This document shows, in pieces, positions 33,754 to 42,309 of a stretch of 64,000 nucleotides of DNA (position 1 is its first letter; every line of letters begins with the position of its first letter). The stretch comes from Pelosinus baikalensis (lineage in GTDB: Bacteria; Bacillota; Negativicutes; DSM-13327), in contig NZ_JAJHJB010000016.1 of NCBI RefSeq assembly GCF_020819555.1, positions 1 through 64,000 of the forward strand, read 5' to 3'. Both the position numbers and the translations under genes were made by a program. The notes beneath the pieces were generated by a model. It ran no database searches. It saw only the letters and a list, made by a program, of their open reading frames with translations, and was not told where the DNA came from.

Positions 33754-35457
33754 ATGAAAGAATATGATGTTCTAATCGAAAAATTTCATGATTTTTTTAC
33801 TCAGGATGGGAACTCTTGCGTGAGTCTGGGGGTCAATAAACATTTGGATGATCTGCCTAATCCTACCTTAGAAAATGGTAAACTACGCATTGCTGCAGGA
33901 CAGAAGTTATTGGCAGATATTATGAGTTTTCCTAAAGGGGTATTGGAATTTGAGCAAATCCTGGACTTAGATTTGGCGGCATTGGCTGTTGAATTTGCCA
34001 TATATAATCTCACGTATCACTTTAATGGTAAAACCCAGCTGCAGCAAAAACCTACTGCAGGTGCTGATATTAGTGATGGAATATTTCTGCTGTTCATCAA
34101 CGATCCTCGTCCTTCTCATGAAAGACTGGATCATATTACGGCTCGCCTGGAAAAAGTACCTCAATACTTGGAGCAATTACTTTTGACGTTAGATACACCT
34201 GTAGAGCGCTGGGTCAGTATGGATATTGAAAAGGTAAATGGACTGTCAGAATTCTTTGAGACTCTTTATAATTGGGCGAAGAGTGAGCAATACAATCAGT
34301 TAGAAAGGCTGGCAGCTGCAAAGCAGCAAGCTAATGATGCTTTAGAGAAATATATAGAAAAACTCAAAGCAATGCCTACAACCACCAATTTCTTTATTGG
34401 TACAGAACAGGCTAAAACATGTATTGCATTACGGGGCATTGATAAATCCCTGGAAGAATTACATACAATGGCCGTCCAGTTTTTGCAGGATACTGCAAAA
34501 GAGCTGGAACTTTTGAGTGGGAAGTTAATTGAAAAATACAGCTTGCCGACGACTACTACTTTGGAAGAATTACATAATTTCTTAAACCAGCGGTATCAGG
34601 TAAAGCTTCCCCATAAAGATTCCTTCTCCGATATCATTTTACGATATAAAGAGGAAAAGGATAAGATTATCAAGTATCTCCAGGAAAAAGGGCTGTTTCC
34701 CATAGGGGAAGGACAGGATATGCTGATTATGCAGACACCTGCTTTTATGGCTCCTTCTATTCCAGCTGGAGCTATGGTTTCTCCGCCGCCTTTTCGCCCT
34801 GGTACAAAGACGAGTGTGATTTACCTTACACTGAGTCAAGAGTTATTAGATGAACATACAGAACTATCCATTCCTTCGATGATGATCCATGAGGGGATTC
34901 CTGGGCATCATTTACAGCTTGCTACCGCAGCGAACCATCCATCCGTAGTGCGGCGTCATTTTGATGCAATGGAGCATGCAGAGGGCTGGACCACGATGCT
35001 GGAAGATTATATGCTGGATATTGGGTATATGGGTGAACTAACCGATGAAGCCCGCTTTTGTGCGAAAAGGGATATTTCCAGAATTGGTGCGCGAGTGGCA
35101 ATTGATTTATACTTCATGACAGGAGATATAAAATATTTAGATGTGGGCATTGATGTGGATATAACTTCTGATGATCCCTTTATCAATGCTGGCAAACTGC
35201 TGCAAAAAGTGACTGGATTTGTGGGAGGCAGAGTGCAAGCCGAATTAAACTGGTACTCTCAAGAAAGAGCCTATCCTCTTTGCTACCTTACTGGCAACAA
35301 ATTAGTGTGGGAATTAAAGAGAGATATGGCCAAAGCGCAGCAAGGTAAACTAGAGGGACTCGAGTTAGATAAAGTATTTCACAGTATGTATCTGAAGGCG
35401 GGAAATATGCCTCTTGCCTTTTTACGCAAGGTATTTGAGCATGAAAAGCTGCTGTAA
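33754..35457 (+). CDS. DUF885 family zinc-metallopeptidase-like protein
   Basis: The 567-residue soluble protein has the DUF885 metal motif HEGIPGHHLQ at about residues 379-388 (HExxxGHH) and the downstream EGWTTMLEDYM segment, which supplies the further Glu ligand. Members are mostly uncharacterised peptidase-like proteins of 550-600 residues, often exported; no signal peptide is seen, so this one should be cytosolic. The C-terminal half is better conserved than the helical N-terminal half. AGGAGGATATTAGG precedes ATG 33754. It is monocistronic, followed by the ilv T-box region. Confidence 0.8.
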   Translation: MKEYDVLIEKFHDFFTQDGNSCVSLGVNKHLDDLPNPTLENGKLRIAAGQKLLADIMSFPKGVLEFEQILDLDLAALAVEFAIYNLTYHFNGKTQLQQKPTAGADISDGIFLLFINDPRPSHERLDHITARLEKVPQYLEQLLLTLDTPVERWVSMDIEKVNGLSEFFETLYNWAKSEQYNQLERLAAAKQQANDALEKYIEKLKAMPTTTNFFIGTEQAKTCIALRGIDKSLEELHTMAVQFLQDTAKELELLSGKLIEKYSLPTTTTLEELHNFLNQRYQVKLPHKDSFSDIILRYKEEKDKIIKYLQEKGLFPIGEGQDMLIMQTPAFMAPSIPAGAMVSPPPFRPGTKTSVIYLTLSQELLDEHTELSIPSMMIHEGIPGHHLQLATAANHPSVVRRHFDAMEHAEGWTTMLEDYMLDIGYMGELTDEARFCAKRDISRIGARVAIDLYFMTGDIKYLDVGIDVDITSDDPFINAGKLLQKVTGFVGGRVQAELNWYSQERAYPLCYLTGNKLVWELKRDMAKAQQGKLEGLELDKVFHSMYLKAGNMPLAFLRKVFEHEKLL

Positions 35458-35535
35458 TACAAATGGAGTTAGAAGGAAAAATGTGAAGTGGTTATAGGTT
35501 TCTGTAATTAAATGTCCATTTCATAAAGAATGTTG

Positions 35536-35564
35536 TTGACAGTGTGAAGAATTTTTTGTATTAT
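35536..35564 (+). promoter_or_regulatory. promoter of the ilvBN T-box transcript
   Basis: TTGACA (35536-35541) and TATTAT (35559-35564) lie 17 bp apart, immediately before the T-box leader. Confidence 0.7.
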
Positions 35565-35574
35565 AATCAAAAAG

Positions 35575-35868
35575 AAGACTATAATGACGATGAATGGAAG
35601 AGTAATTGTATTGGTAATATTCACAGCGAGCTGGAAATGGTGTAAGCCAGTAATATGAAATACAATGAAAATCATCCACGAGTTGCGGGCTGAAGAATTA
35701 GTAAGCTGCGCCGGGCCTCTTTTAGAGGAAATGCTGCCCGTTATTGCGGCGAGGTATAGAGTATTTATGCTTCGTACCTATGAGATATTATGGTTTATGC
35801 CATAATAATTTGGGTGGTATCGCGGATTAACCTCCGTCCCTTTATAAGGGACGGAGGTTTTTATTTTT
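35575..35868 (+). promoter_or_regulatory. T-box riboswitch, isoleucine specifier
   Basis: The leader has the T-box sequence TGGGTGGTATCGCGG at 35811-35825, with the TGGT that pairs the uncharged tRNA acceptor end. The antiterminator/terminator follows as AACCTCCGTCCCTT/AAGGGACGGAGGTT then TTTTTATTTTT (35829-35868). Stem I shows AGAGTA on the 5' side and ATACAATGAAAATCATCC on the 3' side; by position after GAA the specifier is ATC (35671-35673), for Ile. Uncharged tRNA-Ile should let transcription continue into ilvB. Confidence 0.9.
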
Positions 35869-35887
35869 AAATAAGGGGGAACTTGCT

Positions 35888-37588
35888 TTGAAAATGTTGG
35901 GAGCGGAAGTTGTAATTGAATGTTTGAAGGCGGAAGAGGTGGATATTGTATTTGGTTATCCTGGGGGGGCCGTTTTAACCCTTTATGATGCATTATTTAA
36001 AACTGATTTTCCCCATATTTTAACTCGCCATGAACAAGGAGCGGTGCATGCTGCAGATGGATATGCTCGGGCAACGGGTAAAACAGGCGTCTGCTTTGCT
36101 ACCTCTGGTCCTGGGGGAACCAATCTGGTTACTGGTATTGCAACAGCGTATATGGATTCTATTCCCTTGGTGGCGATTACTGGTCAGGTAGGAGTATCTT
36201 TGATTGGCAAAGATTCTTTTCAAGAAGCGGATATTTGTGGTATTACTACCCCTATTACCAAACATAATTATTTAGTAAAAAAGATTCAGGATTTGCCTTG
36301 TGTAATGAAAGAAGCGTTTTATATTGCACGCACCGGACGGCCAGGGCCAGTCTTGATTGATATTTCTAAAGATGTTTTCAATGATACACTTGATTTTATA
36401 TATCCTGAGACTGTCTGTCTTAGAGGATATCGATCTTTATTTGCTGGTGATTCTAGCCAGATTGATTTAGTGATTGAAGCCTTAGAAAAAGCAGAAAAAC
36501 CTGTAATTTTTGTAGGCGGCGGTGTTAATATTTCAGGCACCTCAGAAGACGTTCGCAAATTGATCAACCTAACTGGCATTCCAGTCATATCAAGCTTAAT
36601 GGGATTAGGCTGTATTCCTAGTGATGCACCTGAACACTTGGGAATGGTGGGAATGCATGGAACCTATGCTGCCAATATGGCGACAATTGACTGTGATCTT
36701 CTAATGGGTATTGGAGTTCGTTTCGATGATCGGGTCACCAGTCTGGTTCAGAACTTTGCTCCCAAAGCAACGATTATACATTTTGATATTGATCCAGCCG
36801 AGGTAAATAAGAATGTCCGTGCTGATTTAAAAGTAATAGGAGATTTGCGCTGGTCTTTGCCTCTTTTGTGTGAAAAAATAACGGAGCGTAATTTAACGAA
36901 AAAGCAGTGGGCAAGAGCAGAGTGGGTAGGTTTAGTACAGGAATGGAAGCGGGAAAAGCCTTTGGCATCAAGGTTGCCTGCAGGAGGAATTCGGCCACAA
37001 ACCGTGATTGAGAAGGTCAGTGAGCTTACTCAAGGTGAAGCCATCATTGTAACGGATGTTGGCCAACATCAGATGTGGACTGCACAATCTTACAATTTTA
37101 ATACACAGCGTTCTTTCTTGACTTCTGGTGGTTTGGGAACCATGGGATATGGTTTGCCAGCCGCGATTGGGGCTCAGATAACTTTGCCGGAGAAGAATGT
37201 CATATTATTTACTGGTGATGGCAGTATTATGATGAACTGTCAGGAGCTTGCAACTCTTGCTGATAATGGATTGCCAGTGAAAATTATCGTTATGAATAAT
37301 CAGGTGCTTGGTATGGTGAATCAATGGCAGCGGATGTTTTATGGTAAACGGTATTCCCATTCCAGTACGAAGGGGTGTACCGACTTTGTGAAGCTTGCTG
37401 AGGCTATGGGGGTTGCTGGTCTTAGAGTAACAAAACCAGAAGAGTTAAACACGGTACTCGAAAAAGCATTGAAAATGGAAGGCCCAGTGCTGGTTGATAT
37501 TCTGCTGCCAGAAACTGAAGATGTATTACCTATGGTTGCGCCAGGAGGACGTCTGGATCAAATGGTCTTAAGGGGGATAATTGGATGA
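35888..37588 (+). CDS. ilvB: acetolactate synthase large subunit
   Basis: The 566-residue ThDP enzyme condenses pyruvate (or pyruvate and 2-oxobutyrate) in branched-chain amino acid synthesis. It shows MKMLGAEVVIECLKAEEVDIVFGYPGGAV with the catalytic Glu in RHEQGAVHAADGYARATGK near residue 47, the FAD domain centre, and the ThDP motif TGDGSIMMNCQELATLADNGLPVKIIVMNN near 441-470. TTG 35888 is chosen because AAGGGGGA at 35873-35880 is 7 bases before it; ATG 35894 is the alternative. It overlaps ilvN by 4 bases. Confidence 0.94.
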   Translation: MKMLGAEVVIECLKAEEVDIVFGYPGGAVLTLYDALFKTDFPHILTRHEQGAVHAADGYARATGKTGVCFATSGPGGTNLVTGIATAYMDSIPLVAITGQVGVSLIGKDSFQEADICGITTPITKHNYLVKKIQDLPCVMKEAFYIARTGRPGPVLIDISKDVFNDTLDFIYPETVCLRGYRSLFAGDSSQIDLVIEALEKAEKPVIFVGGGVNISGTSEDVRKLINLTGIPVISSLMGLGCIPSDAPEHLGMVGMHGTYAANMATIDCDLLMGIGVRFDDRVTSLVQNFAPKATIIHFDIDPAEVNKNVRADLKVIGDLRWSLPLLCEKITERNLTKKQWARAEWVGLVQEWKREKPLASRLPAGGIRPQTVIEKVSELTQGEAIIVTDVGQHQMWTAQSYNFNTQRSFLTSGGLGTMGYGLPAAIGAQITLPEKNVILFTGDGSIMMNCQELATLADNGLPVKIIVMNNQVLGMVNQWQRMFYGKRYSHSSTKGCTDFVKLAEAMGVAGLRVTKPEELNTVLEKALKMEGPVLVDILLPETEDVLPMVAPGGRLDQMVLRGIIG

Positions 37589-38082
37589 AATATACATTAG
37601 CTGTTTTAGTAGAGAATCGGCCAGGGGTATTAACTCATATATCAGGACTCATTAGCCGTCGTGCCTTTAATATTGAAAGTATAGCAGCGGGACCTACTGA
37701 GGAAGTTGATACAACGCGAATCACCATTGGTGTTGAGGTGGAGGATGAATTTGAATTAGAGCAGGTAGTTAATCAATTGTCAAAACTCGTTAATGTGATT
37801 AAGATTGCAAATATCACATATGTAGATTCCATTCAACGTGAACTAGCTCTCATTAAAGTTCGTGCCAATAAAGCTAATCGATCAGACCTTGTTGATGTTG
37901 TAGAAATTTTTCGTGCTAAAATTGTAGATGTAAATAGAGAAACCTTAGTCGTCGAGTTATCCGGTGAAGAATCTAAAATTGATGCTTTGTGTGAGGTATT
38001 AACTGATTTCGGCATTCTTGAAATTGTTCGTACAGGAAGAATTGCAATTTCTAGAGGACCAGTTCCTGCAAAAGATATGTAG
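37585..38082 (+). CDS. ilvN: acetolactate synthase small (regulatory) subunit
   Basis: The 165-residue ACT-domain protein (YTLAVLVENRPGVLTHISGLISRRAFNIESIAAGPTE at the N-terminus) binds valine and stimulates and feedback-inhibits IlvB. The C-terminal domain (ALIKVRANKANRSDLVDVVEIFRAKIVDVN) is complete. ATGA overlap with ilvB shows coupling. The operon stops here at a terminator, with no ilvC or leu genes. Confidence 0.93.
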   Translation: MKYTLAVLVENRPGVLTHISGLISRRAFNIESIAAGPTEEVDTTRITIGVEVEDEFELEQVVNQLSKLVNVIKIANITYVDSIQRELALIKVRANKANRSDLVDVVEIFRAKIVDVNRETLVVELSGEESKIDALCEVLTDFGILEIVRTGRIAISRGPVPAKDM

Positions 38083-38101
38083 ACAAATGCAAAAAAAGAC
38101 T

Positions 38102-38145
38102 ACAAAAGCCCAGTACCGCAGAAGCGGCACTGGGCTTTTGTGCTT
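38102..38145 (+). terminator. terminator of ilvBN
   Basis: ACAAAAGCCCAGTACCGC (38102-38119) pairs with GCGGCACTGGGCTTTTGT (38124-38141) with one mismatch, followed by a T-rich run. It lies between convergent genes and can serve both. Confidence 0.75.
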
Positions 38146-38604
38146 TTAATTTTTAAACAACCCAATTGCACTGATAATCAAAGATACCATTCCACCTGCA
38201 ATTAGAGGACCGACTGCTAGCCCTTGGAAGAAGCACACTCCCACAATGGTACCAACAACTAAAGCCGTTACTGCTTCTGGAGATTCTTTCATAAAAAATA
38301 CACCTTGAGCAGCGATCCAGGCGACGAGAATGCCAACCAAAATGGCTACTAAACCAATGGGGGTCTTAAATGCTTCCAAGATTCCGCCGACGGATATGCG
38401 TCCTTGAGCGATAGGTGTTAATACAGCCAGAGTTAAAATGGTAATGCCAATGGTAATGCCATGATCTTCGATATAAGGAAACCATGTATGAAAGCCTAGC
38501 AGCTTTATTAGAAGCAGTATAAGTGCAGCAATTGATACAGAGTGGTTATTACCAATAACGGATAAACACAAAATTATCAAAATAGGTAGGTTTTCCCAAT
38601 TCAT
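38146..38604 (-). CDS. DUF441 (UPF0756) membrane protein
   Basis: The 152-residue protein is almost wholly hydrophobic with four membrane segments and the family blocks LLLIKLLGFHTWFPYIEDHGITIGITILTLAVLTPIAQG and GLVAILVGILVAWIAAQGVFFM. The function of DUF441/YtwI proteins is unknown. AAGGATGTG precedes the ATG on its strand. It stands alone. Confidence 0.8.
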   Translation of the reverse strand: MNWENLPILIILCLSVIGNNHSVSIAALILLLIKLLGFHTWFPYIEDHGITIGITILTLAVLTPIAQGRISVGGILEAFKTPIGLVAILVGILVAWIAAQGVFFMKESPEAVTALVVGTIVGVCFFQGLAVGPLIAGGMVSLIISAIGLFKN

Positions 38605-38652
38605 TTTTTCACATCCTTATGTAATTTTGTAAGTAGAAGAATAGAAGATATT

Positions 38653-38754
38653 ATGAACCACAAGGCACAATGCCGCTGCCCGCGGCACACTAAGGGGAAA
38701 ACAAAGAATAATTTATAAAAATCCTTTGTGTCCTTTGCGTCTTTGTGGTTCGAT
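38653..38754. repeat. palindromic intergenic repeat, copy with inner hairpin
   Basis: TGAACCACAAGGCACAATGC at the left mirrors CCTTTGCGTCTTTGTGGTTC at the right, with inner GCCGCTGCCCGCGGC. It lies upstream of the DUF441 gene and the divergent TetR gene. Confidence 0.75.
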
Positions 38755-38786
38755 TATGTTTTACCTGTTCCAAGCGGGCGTAAAAC

Positions 38787-38854
38787 TGTCATTGCGAACA
38801 CAGCGAAGCAATCCTCCCCTTGGCAAAAGATTGCTTTACTCTGTTCACAATGAT
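38787..38854. repeat. dispersed repeat, 'GTCATTGCGAAC' type, copy 2
   Basis: ACTGTCATTGCGAACACAGC with AAGCAATCC inside, mirrored by GATTGCTTTACTCTGTTCAC and AATGA on the right. It matches the element at 1638-1712 and sits directly after the other repeat. Confidence 0.5.
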
Positions 38855-38946
38855 AAAAATGGGGAGGTCTTTCTTAGTATGGCAGAACTTACTTATATAT
38901 CATACTAAGCTCAGGTAAAAAAGTCTAATAGAAATTCTAAAAAATG

Positions 38947-38975
38947 TTGACTTTTCGAGACGACTGGTCTATTAT
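38947..38975 (+). promoter_or_regulatory. tetR promoter with operator in the spacer
   Basis: TTGACT (38947-38952) and TATTAT (38970-38975), 17 bp apart, precede the TetR gene. The 13-bp palindrome AGACGACTGGTCT (38958-38970) fills the spacer, so bound repressor would block RNA polymerase. The expected start of transcription, about 7 bases after the -10, coincides with the ATG at 38982. Confidence 0.75.
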
Positions 38976-38981
38976 TTAATT

Positions 38982-39581
38982 ATGAAAAACACGACAAAAG
39001 AAAAATTAATTAAAGCAGGAGCCAAAGCAATGGTAGCAAAAAGTTATCATGCTGTAGGGATACAAGAAATACTGACAACAGTAGATGTTCCGAAAGGATC
39101 GTTCTATCATTATTTTGAATCGAAAGAAGCCTTTGGTATAGCCATTATTGAGTATTATGGAGAACAATTAGCCAAGTCCATTGCAGAAAAATTAGCTAAT
39201 GAAAACGGTTCTCCTAGAGAAAAAATACAAAACTATTTTTTAGGTATTCGGGATTATTATGCCATGTATGGCTGCGGCAGAGGATGTTTGGTTGCTAAAC
39301 TGGCAATTGAAGTGGAAAATCCCAGTGCCGCTATGGGAGATGCATTAAAACGAGAATTTGATAAATGGACAGCGCTATTTGTGTCTTGTATAAGAGAAGG
39401 CCAAAAAATGGGGGAAATATCATTGGAGTATGATGCAGAGTCCATGGCAGAATTCCTATATACTTCATGGGAAGGCGCACTCATTCGTATGCAAGTGAAT
39501 CGCGATCTTGCACCAATTGATAAATTTATTGAACATGCTCTTGATCGAATCATACCAAGGCAGAATCATGTGGTGAACTAG
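38982..39581 (+). CDS. TetR/AcrR family regulator
   Basis: The 199-residue protein has the TetR N-terminal helix-turn-helix (KEKLIKAGAKAMVAKSYHAVGIQEILTTVDVPKGSFYHYFESKEAFG, residues 6-52) and a TetR_C_11-like ligand domain (CGRGCLVAKLAIEVENPSAAMGDALKREFDKW). No ribosome binding site is visible: the promoter -10 ends 6 bases before ATG 38982, implying a leaderless or near-leaderless mRNA. Copies of its probable operator AGAC-N5-GTCT lie in its own promoter and at 39642-39654, upstream of the next genes, so it likely represses both itself and the radical SAM gene unit. Confidence 0.88.
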   Translation: MKNTTKEKLIKAGAKAMVAKSYHAVGIQEILTTVDVPKGSFYHYFESKEAFGIAIIEYYGEQLAKSIAEKLANENGSPREKIQNYFLGIRDYYAMYGCGRGCLVAKLAIEVENPSAAMGDALKREFDKWTALFVSCIREGQKMGEISLEYDAESMAEFLYTSWEGALIRMQVNRDLAPIDKFIEHALDRIIPRQNHVVN

Positions 39582-39641
39582 ACTCGTTCGCCACATGGCA
39601 AATGCTTTCGATTTGCGGGATATGGGTAATTATACATTTAT

Positions 39642-39654
39642 AGACGACCAGTCT
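39642..39654 (+). promoter_or_regulatory. second TetR operator copy
   Basis: AGACGACCAGTCT repeats the AGAC-N5-GTCT palindrome of the tetR promoter with two changes in the centre. A possible promoter (TTGCGG 39613-39618, TTTATA 39637-39642) ends at it. Confidence 0.65.
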
Positions 39655-39681
39655 ATTTCAAGAAAGGGGTGACCCTAAGGT

Positions 39682-39810
39682 ATGCAATATTTCGTAACTT
39701 ATGATATAACAGGATTATTGCTCTATCTTAAGAATTCTCAGGGGATGCAGCAGTTATTTGTTGCTGCTGCTGGTAGCAGACCTCTTTTTTTGAATGCCAA
39801 TTGTATTTAA
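39682..39810 (+). CDS. possible 42-residue ORF under the TetR operator
   Basis: The frame from ATG 39682 to TAA 39808-39810 encodes MQYFVTYDITGLLLYLKNSQ and a tail with QQLFVAAAGSRPLFLNANCI. CTAAGG lies just before the start, a weak ribosome binding site. No family is recognised. It is recorded because it is the first frame after the operator; it may be only the leader of the radical SAM gene. Confidence 0.25.
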   Translation: MQYFVTYDITGLLLYLKNSQGMQQLFVAAAGSRPLFLNANCI

Positions 39811-39847
39811 ATCAAATGATAAAGTCGTAGTGGAAAGGAGTCGTAAT

Positions 39848-40720
39848 ATGCGTTATGAAGGCGTTGTTTACCGCCCGCCTAGTGAAGCCGGCAGCTTACT
39901 GATTCAGGCTACTATTGGTTGTCCCCACAACCAATGCACATTCTGCGGAATGTATAAAGAAAAACAATTTCGCATTCGGTCGGTTGCTGATATTAAAGAA
40001 GATTTGAACCAAGCACAAAAAGTGTATCGGAATACAGTGGAGACTCTTTTTTTCCCCGACGGCAATACCATCCTGATGAAAACCTCTGATTTGGCAGAAA
40101 TCATTCATTACGCGAAAGAGACTTTCCCCAGTTTACAGCGTATTACCATGTATGGTTCTTCCAAATATATCTTACGAAAATCAGAAGAGGAACTGCTTTT
40201 ATTGCAGAAAAGTGGCCTTACTCGAATTCATTCTGGTATGGAATCAGGCGATGACATTGTATTAAAGCGAATTTGCAAAGGTGCAAGTGCAGAGGAGACG
40301 ATTATGACGGGGCGTAAGGTAAAAAAAGCGGGAATTGAGCTTAGTGAATATGTCATGCTGGGGATTGGTGGAAAAGAGCGTTCTATGGATCATGCGCAAA
40401 ATAGTGCTAAGGTACTCAACCAAATCAACCCGGATTTTATCCGCCTTCGTACATTCATTCCTATGGCAGGGACCCAGCTGTATGAGGAGTATCGCCAAGG
40501 TGCATTTGGACTGCTGAGTGCCCATGAAGCATTACGCGAAACCAGATTGTTTATTGCCAACCTTGAAGTAACCAGTATGTTATATAGTGATCATCATTCC
40601 AATTATGCCTATGTGAATGGACGATTGCCTGCAGTAAAAGAAGAGATGCTGCAAACCATTGATCATTTGCTTACATTGCCCGAAGAGCAGTTTCGTCCGC
40701 CTGAAGTGGGAAATCTATAA
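39848..40720 (+). CDS. radical SAM protein
   Basis: The 290-residue protein has the cluster motif GCPHNQCTFCGMY at about residues 24-36, a CX4CX2C spacing used by one B12-independent radical SAM subgroup, and SGMESGDDIVLKRICKGAS and IRLRTFIPMAGTQLYEEY later in the barrel. The C-terminal part is short with no extra Fe-S motifs. Substrate unknown. AAAGGAG at 39834-39840 selects ATG 39848 over 39794. The TetR operator about 200 bases upstream suggests control by the neighbouring regulator. Confidence 0.85.
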   Translation: MRYEGVVYRPPSEAGSLLIQATIGCPHNQCTFCGMYKEKQFRIRSVADIKEDLNQAQKVYRNTVETLFFPDGNTILMKTSDLAEIIHYAKETFPSLQRITMYGSSKYILRKSEEELLLLQKSGLTRIHSGMESGDDIVLKRICKGASAEETIMTGRKVKKAGIELSEYVMLGIGGKERSMDHAQNSAKVLNQINPDFIRLRTFIPMAGTQLYEEYRQGAFGLLSAHEALRETRLFIANLEVTSMLYSDHHSNYAYVNGRLPAVKEEMLQTIDHLLTLPEEQFRPPEVGNL

Positions 40721-41042
40721 ACGATATCATTGCACAAAAAAATGATTTTATTCGATTATGGTATTGCAATATTCTAAAGCATGGATTAGTATTTAGAATA
40801 TACAGTTAATTTTTAAGAGCTATTTTTTTCAATGTTACGTCGTAAATATTCACTCTAGTCTAAAAATTATACTGTTTTTTGTTAATTATTTATTTTGCAT
40901 ACAAGATATGTTGATACAAACTAAATAATTTGACAGATAGGAAATAAAGTATTTCTAGATTTTCAATGATTGGTGGCTTACGCCAAATGGCGTATCACAT
41001 AGATTTTGTCATAATAACAATAAAATGTGGGAGGAAGAAACT
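40721..41042. other. AT-rich intergenic region, no gene seen
   Basis: This 322-base stretch has no convincing coding frame. TTGACA at 40930-40935 lacks a good -10 partner. CGCCAAATGGCG at 40981-40992 is a short palindrome near the acyl-CoA dehydrogenase start and could be an operator. No sigma-54 motif is present, unlike the first C4 operon. Confidence 0.4.
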
Positions 41043-42182
41043 ATGAATTTTGAACTAACCAAAGAGCAGGAAGACATTCGGAGCATGATAAGAGATTTTG
41101 CTGAAAAATCGGTGGCACCGACTGCGGCAGAGCGGGACGAAAAAGAATATTTTCCACGTGAAATCTTTGATCAGATGGGTGAGCTGGGAATTTTAGGACT
41201 GCCTTATCCAGAAGAATACGGTGGTGCAGGAAGCGACTTTTTATCCTATGCCATGGCAGTCGAAGAAATATCTCGTGTATGTGCATCAACAGGTATTGGA
41301 CTTTCGGTGCATGTATCATTGTGTTCCTGGCCCATTTTTCATTATGGAACAGAAGAACAAAAACAGAAGTTTCTCAGACCATTAGCAGAAGGCACAAAGT
41401 TAGGGGCTTTTGGTTTGACTGAACCTAATGCTGGCACCGATGCAAGCGCTGCTACTACAACAGCAGTTAAAGATGGAGATCATTATATTTTGAACGGTGC
41501 TAAAATCTTCAATACAAATGGCGGGGAAGCAGAAATTGAAGTGATATTTGCCTCTACTGATAAAGCAGCTGGTTTAAAAGGCATGAGTGCTTTTATTGTT
41601 GAAAAAGGTACTCCCGGTCTTAGCTTCGGTAAAAAAGAAGTGAAAATGGGTATTCGATCTTCTGTACAACGTGAAGTATTTATGAAAGACTGCCGTATTC
41701 CAGCTGCTAATTTGCTGGGGAAGGAAGGGCAGGGCTTTAAGATTGCAATGACTGCCTTAGATGGCGGACGTATTGGTGTTGCTGCTCAATCTCTTGGTAT
41801 TGCCCAAGGAGCTTTGGAACAAGCCATTAAGTATTCCAAAGAGCGGGTACAATTTGGCAAACCGATCTCCAGCAATCAGGCAATTGCATTTAAGATTGCT
41901 GACATGGCGGCTAAAGTGGAGGGAGCAAGGCTACTCGTATATCGTGCTGCCTATCATAAATCCCATCATCTTCCTTACTCCAAAGAAGCAGCCATGGCAA
42001 AATTAGTTGCCTCTGATGCTGCCATGTCCGTTACAACAGATGCTGTACAAATTTTTGGCGGTTATGGCTATACTCGTGAGTATCCAGTAGAACGCATGAT
42101 GCGTGATGCCAAAATCACACAAATATACGAGGGAACAAATGAAGTTCAGCGTATGGTTATTTCAGGTGCTGTTTTACGATAA
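41043..42182 (+). CDS. acyl-CoA dehydrogenase, second copy
   Basis: The 379-residue flavoprotein is a close paralogue of the 19229 gene, same length and motifs: MNFELTKEQEDIRSMIRDFAEK, GAFGLTEPNAGTDA and the catalytic Glu in QIYEGTNEVQRM. The frame is intact. GTGGGAGGA selects ATG 41043. It opens a second dehydrogenase-etfB-etfA-crt series in which two of the other genes are broken, so the cluster may be decaying even though this member looks functional. Substrate chain length may differ from the first copy. Confidence 0.9.
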   Translation: MNFELTKEQEDIRSMIRDFAEKSVAPTAAERDEKEYFPREIFDQMGELGILGLPYPEEYGGAGSDFLSYAMAVEEISRVCASTGIGLSVHVSLCSWPIFHYGTEEQKQKFLRPLAEGTKLGAFGLTEPNAGTDASAATTTAVKDGDHYILNGAKIFNTNGGEAEIEVIFASTDKAAGLKGMSAFIVEKGTPGLSFGKKEVKMGIRSSVQREVFMKDCRIPAANLLGKEGQGFKIAMTALDGGRIGVAAQSLGIAQGALEQAIKYSKERVQFGKPISSNQAIAFKIADMAAKVEGARLLVYRAAYHKSHHLPYSKEAAMAKLVASDAAMSVTTDAVQIFGGYGYTREYPVERMMRDAKITQIYEGTNEVQRMVISGAVLR

Positions 42183-42211
42183 GAATTACTCGCCAAGACA
42201 ATCTGCTATGG

Positions 42212-42262
42212 ACAATGCCCTATCTAAATGAGATATGAGCTTTTAAAGAGATAGGGCATTGT
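42212..42262 (+). terminator. hairpin between the second acd and etfB copies
   Basis: ACAATGCCCTATCT (42212-42225) and AGATAGGGCATTGT (42249-42262) form a perfect 14-bp stem. No T-run follows. Confidence 0.45.
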
Positions 42263-42309
42263 GTAAGGTTCTATATAAAAATGCATTAATTATATTAGGA
42301 GGCGAAGAG

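Noticed and set aside
40930..41042. A sigma-54 or sigma-A promoter before the second acyl-CoA dehydrogenase
   Set aside because: No GG-N10-GC pair exists and TTGACA lacks a -10 at proper spacing.
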